64,000 nucleotides of DNA from Flavobacterium sp. (lineage in GTDB: Bacteria; Bacteroidota; Bacteroidia; Flavobacteriales; Flavobacteriaceae), in NCBI GenBank assembly GCA_023259675.1, contig JALRGT010000015.1, positions 1-64,000 on the forward strand. Direction: 5' to 3'. The position numbers were made by a program, and so were the translations under genes. This document shows positions 56,578 to 64,000 of this stretch, piece after piece (position 1 is the first letter of the stretch; the number at the start of each line of letters is the position of its first letter). The notes below the pieces were generated by a model. It searched no databases and was not told where the DNA came from. It saw only the letters and a program-made list of their open reading frames with translations.

Positions 56578-57954
56578 ATGAATACTAATTCACTTTGGTC
56601 ATTACGTTTAGGTTTTTCAAACAAGCAAGCAGCTGCAATTGAAAAAGAGGGAATCCATCAGTTTTTAGTGCATTCGTTTCAATCCCCATTCGACAAAGAA
56701 ACACCCTGTTTCCTGAATGAAAGTCCAAAATCATTTGCTGAAATTCGGGAATTGCGTAAAAGTTTCAAAAAAACAGATCCCGAAGCCTACAAAGAATATA
56801 TTAAGAAAGAAGCGAGAGTTTCATTGCAAATGAAAGCTTGGTGGATAGAAAAAATGATGGAAAAAGAATTTCCATTACGGGAAAAAATGACCTGTTTTTG
56901 GGGCAATCATTTTGTGGCTACTTTTCAAAAAGTAAAAGTAAACTACTGGGTTTATCAACTCAACCAAATTTTACGGGAAAACGCATTCGGTAATTTTAAA
57001 GACATCACAAAAAAAGCAGTAAAAAGCAACGCCATGGTGCGTTATCTAGACAATGTCGACAATAGAAAAGATAAAATAAACGAAAATCTAGGCAGGGAAT
57101 TACTGGAGTTATTTACCTTAGGTATTGGCAATTATACCGAAGCCGATATCAAAAACGGCGCAAAAGCATTAGCTGGTTTGGGATTAGGTGAAAACGAAGC
57201 TCAATACCGCAGCCTATTCGAAGACAACGACACCATTACTTTTTTGGGGAAAACGGGAAAATTCAAAGCCGATGACATTATCGATATTATTTTTGAACAA
57301 AAAAACGCTCCCTATCTCATTACCAGAAAAATACTGCAATGGTTTATCTACGACAGTCCAAGCGAGGAATTAGTGGTTTATTATGGAGATTATTTCCGTA
57401 AAGTAGATTTTGAAATCAAACCCTTATTAACCAAAATTTTTGAAGAAGAATTCAAAAAAAGAATTTCTGGTACAAAAATTAAAAACCCAATGGAATATTC
57501 CCTTCAATTGATTTCCGAATTAAATATCGAAATTCCAAACAAAGCAGTATTAGCTCGTTTTTTTAAAGAACAAAGCATGGATTTGTTCAACCAACCCAAC
57601 GTAAAAGGATGGACCGGCGGAAGATCATGGTTGACTTCCCAGATTTATTTACAGCGAAACAATATCGCTGATTTACTATGCAGTGGAAGACCTTTGGCTC
57701 CCAAATTAAATGCAAAACGAGTACAAAACCGGATGAAAAATAATGAAGTAAACCTTCATTGGTCCAAAGGAAATAACAAACAGATCATAAGCCAATTATC
57801 GGACAGATTACTTTTTGATGTTGACCCTTCAACTCAAAAAGATTTCGAAAATATTTTAAAATATGATTTCGATGAAAATGCAGTAAATGCCAATCAGGTC
57901 GTGTTACGATTGTTTAACGAAATGGTCAAATTACCCGAATTTCAATTGATATAA
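56578..57954 (+). CDS. DUF1800 domain-containing protein
   Basis: WWIEKMMEKEFPLREKMTCFWGNHFV, NLGRELLELFTLGIGNYTEADIKNGAKALAG, NVKGWTGGRSWL. Confidence 0.93.
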   Translation: MNTNSLWSLRLGFSNKQAAAIEKEGIHQFLVHSFQSPFDKETPCFLNESPKSFAEIRELRKSFKKTDPEAYKEYIKKEARVSLQMKAWWIEKMMEKEFPLREKMTCFWGNHFVATFQKVKVNYWVYQLNQILRENAFGNFKDITKKAVKSNAMVRYLDNVDNRKDKINENLGRELLELFTLGIGNYTEADIKNGAKALAGLGLGENEAQYRSLFEDNDTITFLGKTGKFKADDIIDIIFEQKNAPYLITRKILQWFIYDSPSEELVVYYGDYFRKVDFEIKPLLTKIFEEEFKKRISGTKIKNPMEYSLQLISELNIEIPNKAVLARFFKEQSMDLFNQPNVKGWTGGRSWLTSQIYLQRNNIADLLCSGRPLAPKLNAKRVQNRMKNNEVNLHWSKGNNKQIISQLSDRLLFDVDPSTQKDFENILKYDFDENAVNANQVVLRLFNEMVKLPEFQLI

Positions 57955-57978
57955 TGTAGCTCTAAATATCCTAAAGAC

Positions 57979-59145
57979 ATGAACAGAAGAAATTTTTTAT
58001 CACTTACAGGAACGTTTACCGGAGGAGCACTTTTACTTCCTGATTTTTTAATGGCATTGGGTTCCCAAAAAAATCTGATTATTGGAGAAGAATGCCTGAT
58101 TTTTGTACAACTTAACGGAGGGAATGACGGCTTAAACACTTTTATCCCTTTTGATGACCCGAATTATTATTTTTATCGTCCAAAAATAGCGTTATCCAAA
58201 GAAGAAGTTATCGGAAAAAATGGTGGCATGGCTTTTCATCCCGCATTGAAAGATTTTGCGCAAATGCAACAAAACGGCCATTTATCGGTAATACAGAATG
58301 TGGGATATCCAGAACCAAACCGTTCGCATTTTCGGGCACAGGAAATTTGGCAAACCGCCACCGATTCCAATCAATACCTCAATGAAGGCTGGCTGGGACG
58401 TTATCTCGATTTACAATGCACTACCCATACGCCAACTGCAGGAATCAATATCGATTCTATTGATAATTTGGCTTTTAAAGGACAGGAACCTAATTTTATT
58501 ACCGTAAAAGATCCCAACCGTTTCAAACATAGATCTGATAAAGAGGAAAACGCTACCCTGTCTGATAATCCGGAATTGGATTTTGTTCGAAAAATTGCCA
58601 ATTCGGTTATTGAAGGTTCCGATGAAATACAAAAAGCTCTGGCAAAATCTACACAAGAATTGAGTTACCCAAAAACAGGATTGGGTAAAAACCTTGAATG
58701 GATAGCGCGTTTAATCAAAGGAAATTTAAATTCAAAAGTATATTACACTTCGTTAGGCGGCTTTGACACCCATGACAATCAGCTGGCCATTCACAACAAC
58801 AAACTGAAAGAATTAAATGACTCTATTTATAGTTTTTATCAGGACATAAAAAATGCCGAACTTTTGCCAAATGTAACCATCGTAGTATTCTCAGAATTTG
58901 GACGACGAGTAAAAGACAATGGTAAAGGAACCGATCACGGTACAGCGGCACCCATGTTTATCATTGGTGGCAACAATAGTGGAAAAATCATTGGTCGCAA
59001 CCCAAATTTAACCGATTTAGATAATGGCGACTTGAAATTTGAAACCGACTTCAGAAGTGTATACGCGGCTCTTTTACAGCAAAAAATGAAATTTGACCCT
59101 ACTAAAATTGGAATTAAAAACACTCCTCTACAAGGATTATTTTAA
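57979..59145 (+). CDS. DUF1501 domain-containing protein with Tat-like signal
   Basis: MNRRNFLSLTGTFTGGALL signal; FVQLNGGNDGLNTFIP; GGFDTHDNQ; VFSEFGRRVKDNGKGTDHGTAAPMF. Confidence 0.95.
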   Translation: MNRRNFLSLTGTFTGGALLLPDFLMALGSQKNLIIGEECLIFVQLNGGNDGLNTFIPFDDPNYYFYRPKIALSKEEVIGKNGGMAFHPALKDFAQMQQNGHLSVIQNVGYPEPNRSHFRAQEIWQTATDSNQYLNEGWLGRYLDLQCTTHTPTAGINIDSIDNLAFKGQEPNFITVKDPNRFKHRSDKEENATLSDNPELDFVRKIANSVIEGSDEIQKALAKSTQELSYPKTGLGKNLEWIARLIKGNLNSKVYYTSLGGFDTHDNQLAIHNNKLKELNDSIYSFYQDIKNAELLPNVTIVVFSEFGRRVKDNGKGTDHGTAAPMFIIGGNNSGKIIGRNPNLTDLDNGDLKFETDFRSVYAALLQQKMKFDPTKIGIKNTPLQGLF

Positions 59146-59314
59146 TTATTACAAAATTCATTTCTAAATAAACACTAAATTAAGCACTAGAGATACTGAT
59201 TGTAAACACATTGCCTTTTAAAAAAAGGCAGCTTATAATTATATAAGTTTTATCTATATGATTTTTTAATCTAAGTCATGGTATAACCTACTTTTGAAAG
59301 TTCAAAAAATTGAC

Positions 59315-60211
59315 ATGATTCAAAATAAAACTTTAAAAGGAGTTATTTTAGTAGCATTAGGAGCCAGTAGTTATGGTATGCTGGCCACATTTGTAAAAAT
59401 GGCTTATCAGGAAGGTTATACTACTGCCGAAGTTAGCGGTTCTCAATTTGCTTTAGGACTTTTAGGGGTACTACTTTTGAATATTTTTCGAAAAACAAAA
59501 AAGAATAATGACGAAGTAAAAATTTCAAAACTCCAAATTCGTCAGCTTATTTTAGCAGGAACTTCGATGGGTTTTACGAGTGTTTTTTATTATTTATCCG
59601 TAAAATACGTACCCGTTTCTATTGGTATTGTTTTGTTAATGCAAACAGTTTGGATGGGTGTTTTATTGGAAAAATTGTTAGACAAAAAAAATCCTTCGAC
59701 ACAAAAAACCATATCAGTTATTCTTACTTTAACAGGAACAGTTTTGGCTACTAATCTATTACAAGATAATCTCTCCTTAGACTGGAGTGGTTTTCTTTGG
59801 GGATTACTTGCCGCAGCAGCGTTTACAGGGACTATGTTTAGCGCCAATAGAATTGCAGCAGAAATTCCTTCAATAAAGCGCAGTTTATTTATGCTTATTG
59901 GAGGAACCATAATTGTAATTTTATTTGCACTTATCACTCAAAATACGCCATTTAATTTTTCGATTTTCATTAAATGGGGATTAATTTTATCTTTATTTGG
60001 TACCATAATCCCTCCTCTTCTACTTAACACTGGTTTTCCTCTTACGGGAATTGGACTTGGAAGTATAGTTTCGGCATTAGAACTACCCGTTTCGGTAACT
60101 ATGGCTTATTTTATTCTTTCGGAGCAGGTCAATTGGGTACAATGGTTTGGAATTGTTTTAATTATTACAGCAATTGTTTTAATGAACATTCGTTTAAAAA
60201 AAATAGACTAA
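59315..60211 (+). CDS. EamA/DMT family transporter
   Basis: 10 TM-like segments; MIQNKTLKGVILVALGASSYGMLATFVKMAY; C-terminal ELPVSVTMAYFILSEQVNWVQWFGIVLI. Confidence 0.9.
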   Translation: MIQNKTLKGVILVALGASSYGMLATFVKMAYQEGYTTAEVSGSQFALGLLGVLLLNIFRKTKKNNDEVKISKLQIRQLILAGTSMGFTSVFYYLSVKYVPVSIGIVLLMQTVWMGVLLEKLLDKKNPSTQKTISVILTLTGTVLATNLLQDNLSLDWSGFLWGLLAAAAFTGTMFSANRIAAEIPSIKRSLFMLIGGTIIVILFALITQNTPFNFSIFIKWGLILSLFGTIIPPLLLNTGFPLTGIGLGSIVSALELPVSVTMAYFILSEQVNWVQWFGIVLIITAIVLMNIRLKKID

Positions 60212-60297
60212 ATCGCTTACAAGGAATTAAAATAATCTTACTAACATTACACTTTATTTATTTTTTTTCAATAAATTCGTACTAAACACTTTTAGAT

Positions 60298-60657
60298 ATG
60301 AGTTTATCTTGGCATCTCTATATCATGGCTTTACTGTATTTATCTGCAGGATTAAATCATTTTATAAATCCAAGAATATACCTCAAAATCATCCCTCCTT
60401 ATTTGCCTAATCCTAAATTACTCAACCAACTTACTGGAGCTGCAGAAGTACTTTTGGGGTTCTTTTTAATTTTTCCCAATACCCAAAATTATGCTTCATG
60501 GGGTATTATAGTGCTATTAATAGCTGTATTTCCTGCTAATTTATTTATGCTTCAAAACCAAGAAGCAAACTTTGGTATGCCCAAATGGATTTTACTATTG
60601 CGATTACCGTTACAAATAGTCCTTATTTGGTGGGCATTTCAATACACATTTAACTAG
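60298..60657 (+). CDS. DoxX-like membrane protein
   Basis: ALLYLSAGLNHFINPRIYLKIIPPYLPNPKLLNQLTGAAEVLLGFFLIFP. Confidence 0.87.
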   Translation: MSLSWHLYIMALLYLSAGLNHFINPRIYLKIIPPYLPNPKLLNQLTGAAEVLLGFFLIFPNTQNYASWGIIVLLIAVFPANLFMLQNQEANFGMPKWILLLRLPLQIVLIWWAFQYTFN

Positions 60658-60681
60658 TAACCATTATATAAATTATTTATT

Positions 60682-61389
60682 ATGAAAAAATTATTTGCAG
60701 AATTCTTCGGAACCTATTGGTTGGTTTTTGGTGGTTGTGGTAGTGCTATTTTTGCTGCTGGAATACCTGATTTAGGAATTGGTTTTGCTGGTGTAGCACT
60801 AGCCTTTGGTTTAACAGTATTAACAATGGCTTATGCAGTAGGTCACATTTCAGGCGGACATTTTAATCCCGCTGTTTCATTCGGATTATGGGCTGGAGGT
60901 CGATTTTCTATCAAAGAATTAATCCCTTATGTCCTTGCTCAATGTATCGGAGCCATTGCGGCTGCGGGTACGTTATACACCATCGCATCGGGAAAAGCAG
61001 GTTTTATAATTGACAATACAAAAGCAGGCGCTTTTGCTTCTAATGGCTATGGAGCTTTCTCACCGGAGGGCTACTCAATGCAAGCGGCTTTTATTGTCGA
61101 ATTTGTACTGACCTTATTTTTTCTATTGGTAATCCTGGGAGCTACAGATAAATTTGCCAATGGAAAATTTGCCGGAATCGCCATTGGATTAGCTCTTACC
61201 TTAATCCACTTGATAAGTATTCCTATAACAAATACGTCCGTTAATCCTGCCCGAACATTATCTCAAGCGTTGTTTGTAGGTGGTGAGCCATTATCCCAAG
61301 TTTGGTTATTTTGGTTGGCGCCTATTTTAGGAGCTATTGTCGCAGGATTTATATACAAAAATCTATTACAGGATACTTCAGAAGCATAA
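60682..61389 (+). CDS. aqpZ: Aquaporin Z
   Basis: MIP signature [14 protein letters not shown] and second motif [13 protein letters not shown]. Confidence 0.96.
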   Translation: MKKLFAEFFGTYWLVFGGCGSAIFAAGIPDLGIGFAGVALAFGLTVLTMAYAVGHISGGHFNPAVSFGLWAGGRFSIKELIPYVLAQCIGAIAAAGTLYTIASGKAGFIIDNTKAGAFASNGYGAFSPEGYSMQAAFIVEFVLTLFFLLVILGATDKFANGKFAGIAIGLALTLIHLISIPITNTSVNPARTLSQALFVGGEPLSQVWLFWLAPILGAIVAGFIYKNLLQDTSEA

Positions 61390-61401
61390 TCTAAATCATT
61401 A

Positions 61402-61446
61402 ACAAAGAGAAAAGCAGAAAATAAATTTGACTTTTCTCTTTGTTTT
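61402..61446 (+). terminator. Rho-independent terminator downstream of aqpZ
   Basis: ACAAAGAGAAAAG ... CTTTTCTCTTTGT 13-bp stem followed by TTTTC. Confidence 0.7.
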
Positions 61447-61691
61447 CTACTATAAAATAGAATCTCAAAAACTTTGAAAAAATTAACCTATAATCATTTC
61501 ATAAATAAAGGCCTTCGTTGATTGAACATTCGTAAAAATAATCTTCAAAAACAGCACTACTTCAAAAAGAACTTTAACATTAAAAAAAAATAAGCCTTTT
61601 GGTAAAAAGTAATTATATTTTTTATTAATATTGGTATGTATTTTAGAATCAATAATATTAATCACTAACACCTATTTGAATTAATTTTCAC

Positions 61692-61973
61692 GTGATGAAA
61701 AAGAGTAGCCGCAAAGAACTGAACTGGGAACAAACAGAGAAACTTGTTACATTGGCCTTAGAAGAAAAAAACCCTTTTGAAATTATAAAAAAAGAGTTTG
61801 GTCTGGTAGAAAAGGAAGTTCTGGAAATAATGAAAAAAAAGATGCCTCTGGAAAAATTTGAAATGTGGAAAAAGAAAGCCACGGCAAACAAACCTAAACC
61901 TAAGCCGCTCAAAATTGATGATTTTGATGAAGATTTAGATGGAAAATATTATATCAAAAACAAACTTGACTAA
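61692..61973 (+). CDS. DUF2805 family small protein
   Basis: LNWEQTEKLVTLALEEKNPFEIIKKEFGLVEKEVLEIMKKKMPLEKFEMWKKKA. Confidence 0.82.
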   Translation: MMKKSSRKELNWEQTEKLVTLALEEKNPFEIIKKEFGLVEKEVLEIMKKKMPLEKFEMWKKKATANKPKPKPLKIDDFDEDLDGKYYIKNKLD

Positions 61974-61982
61974 ACCCATATA

Positions 61983-62010
61983 AAACTCCTGAATAACGGG
62001 AGTTTTTTTA
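61983..62010 (+). terminator. Rho-independent terminator
   Basis: AAAACTCC...GGGAGTTTTTTT. Confidence 0.8.
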
Positions 62011-62090
62011 TATAATCTTTTTAGACTTCAGACATTTCCTGTTTAATCAGTTTATATAAACCACCCAAATTTTAATATTATATTGTTTAA

Positions 62091-63953
62091 ATGAAAAAAC
62101 AGCTTACTGTATTCCTTTTAGCATCCATTTTATGGAGCTGTAAAAATGCACAATCCATCTCAAAATTAACAACCAAAGAAGAAATTCAAGTTATTATAAA
62201 TCTGAACGACGTTAATGACGACAAAGTATTGGTAAACATTAATTCTCCCAAAATAAACTCGGATGAAATTAATTATTGTATTCCAAAAATTATACCCGGT
62301 ACCTATTCGGAAGACAACTTTGGTAACTTCATAGTTGATTTAAAAGCGTTTGATGCGAAAGGGAAACTCTTAAAAGTTCTTAAGAAAGATGACAATACTT
62401 GGACTATAAGCAATGCTAAAACCTTAAAAAAGATAACGTATTGGGTCAATGATACTTTTGACACTGAGAAAGGAGAAGGTTTTGGAAAAGCAGACATCTT
62501 TTCACCGGCTGGAAGCAATATAAATGCAAATACAAATTTCATGATTAACATGCATGCTTTTGTAGGCTATTTTCAGGATAAAAAAGACATTCCCTATAAT
62601 CTAACCATTTTACATCCCAAAGCTCTGTGGGGAGCGACTTCATTGATAGATCAGGATACAACGGCCACAATAGATAACTATAAAACCCTACGCTATGCCG
62701 AATTAGTGGAAAATCCGGTGATGTATGCCAAACCGGACTATACCACTTTTACGGTAGATGACATGGAGATACTCATCAGTGTCTACTCGCCAACAGGGAA
62801 ATATACTGCCGAGAGTATTAGCCCGGGAATGAAAAGAATGATTACGGCCCAAAAACATTTTTTAGGCAAAATAAATTCAACCAAAAAATACAGTGTTTTA
62901 TTGTATTTATCCAATTTAAGTGAAAATGACGCGAAAGGATTTGGAGCTCTGGAACATCCCACTGCAACAACCGTAGTCCTTCCAGAAGCCATGCCAAAAG
63001 AGAAATTGGAAACGGCAATGATGGATGTGGTTTCCCATGAATTTTTTCATATCGTGACTCCATTGACCATTCACTCCAAAGAAATTCAATATTTTGATTA
63101 CAATACTCCAAAAATGTCAGAACATTTGTGGATGTACGAAGGAATAACGGAATATTTTGCTAATCTTTTTCAAATCAATCAAAATTTAATTACAGAAGAT
63201 GATTTCTACACGCAAATTGCCGAAAAAATTGAAGAAGCCAATGCAATGAACGACACCCTTCCTATGACTGTAATGAGTGCCAATGTGTTGACAGAACCCT
63301 ATAAAGACCAATACTTGAATGTGTATCAAAAAGGCGCATTGATTGGAATGTGTTTAGATATTATAATACGAGAAAAAAGTAATGGCGAAAGAGGAATTCT
63401 TGATTTGATGCAACAGTTATCGAATGAATATGGAGTTACAAAGCCGTTTAATGATGAGGAACTTTTCTCGAAAATAACAGAATTAACCTATCCTGAAGTA
63501 GGTGTGTTTTTAGCAACCCATGTCGCTGGAAATACTCCAATACCATATGCCAATTATTTATCTAAGGTTGGCGTTTCTTTAACCAAAGAAAAAGTCCCAA
63601 GTACAATATTTACAAACGGAAACAAACCGTACATAACTATTAATCCGGAAACAAAAGAGATTATAGTTTTACCCGAACTAGAGCTAAACGAATTCTTTAC
63701 GACATTACAAATTAAAGGAGGTGATTACATTATATCCATAAACGACAAACCCTATTCCCTTGACAACATCTATGAAATGATTTCGGAAAGCCAAAAATGG
63801 AAAGAAAAAGACCCTATAAAAGTTACTATTAAACGAAATGGGACAGTACAAGTAATTGAGGGTTATATTAAATTACCTTATATTGAAAAGACAGCATGTA
63901 AAGCCACTGACCCAACCAAAATGAAACTTAAAGAGGCTTGGTTAAAAAGCTAA
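62091..63953 (+). CDS. M61 family metallopeptidase (glycyl aminopeptidase-like) with C-terminal PDZ-like region
   Basis: SHEFFHIVTPLTIHSKEIQ zinc motif; MSEHLWMYEGITEYFA; C-terminal LQIKGGDYIISINDKPYSLDNIYEMI. Confidence 0.93.
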   Translation: MKKQLTVFLLASILWSCKNAQSISKLTTKEEIQVIINLNDVNDDKVLVNINSPKINSDEINYCIPKIIPGTYSEDNFGNFIVDLKAFDAKGKLLKVLKKDDNTWTISNAKTLKKITYWVNDTFDTEKGEGFGKADIFSPAGSNINANTNFMINMHAFVGYFQDKKDIPYNLTILHPKALWGATSLIDQDTTATIDNYKTLRYAELVENPVMYAKPDYTTFTVDDMEILISVYSPTGKYTAESISPGMKRMITAQKHFLGKINSTKKYSVLLYLSNLSENDAKGFGALEHPTATTVVLPEAMPKEKLETAMMDVVSHEFFHIVTPLTIHSKEIQYFDYNTPKMSEHLWMYEGITEYFANLFQINQNLITEDDFYTQIAEKIEEANAMNDTLPMTVMSANVLTEPYKDQYLNVYQKGALIGMCLDIIIREKSNGERGILDLMQQLSNEYGVTKPFNDEELFSKITELTYPEVGVFLATHVAGNTPIPYANYLSKVGVSLTKEKVPSTIFTNGNKPYITINPETKEIIVLPELELNEFFTTLQIKGGDYIISINDKPYSLDNIYEMISESQKWKEKDPIKVTIKRNGTVQVIEGYIKLPYIEKTACKATDPTKMKLKEAWLKS

Positions 63954-64000
63954 AAAAACAATCTATATTCAAGTTTTAATCCGAACAATTTTTATATTTT

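Noticed and set aside
59212-59230. TGCCTTTT-AAA-AAAAGGCA as a terminator after the DUF1501 gene
   Set aside because: Stem present but no T-run follows on the plus strand; left uncalled.
1-64000. CRISPR array, prophage, integrated conjugative element
   Set aside because: No regularly spaced direct repeats, cas genes, phage structural genes, integrase or conjugation genes seen.

Overview
AT-rich bacterial chromosome segment, consistent with a Flavobacterium-like member of the Bacteroidota (TAnnTTTG-type -7 elements, TlpA-like/DUF paralogs, mutL-rhomboid-rhomboid order). Most of it is core genome: mutL, ribH, recF, murB, lipA, gap, lpxK, folD, ffh, argS, fabH, htpG, aqpZ. I saw no rRNA, tRNA, CRISPR array, intact IS element or prophage. 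The parts most worth a second look are: (1) a three-gene cassette at 27.9-31.6 kb: a membrane/lipoprotein of unknown function, a radical SAM protein with a Cys-rich C-terminus, and a sterol-desaturase-like hydroxylase; (2) an orphan TIR-like (PF10137-type) protein at 51.4-52.3 kb set among structured extragenic repeats; (3) a winged-helix regulator module at 25.3-27.6 kb with two identical 17-bp palindromes in opposite orientation, one upstream of each flanking gene; (4) a GntR/ABC operon with an inverted repeat at its promoter; (5) a ~1 kb structured non-coding region at 12.03-13.05 kb and a dispersed TTTAAAGTTT hairpin family; (6) a zinc-ribbon-family protein in which all expected zinc-ligand cysteines appear to be substituted. 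Family names come from motif recognition by eye and were not checked against a database.
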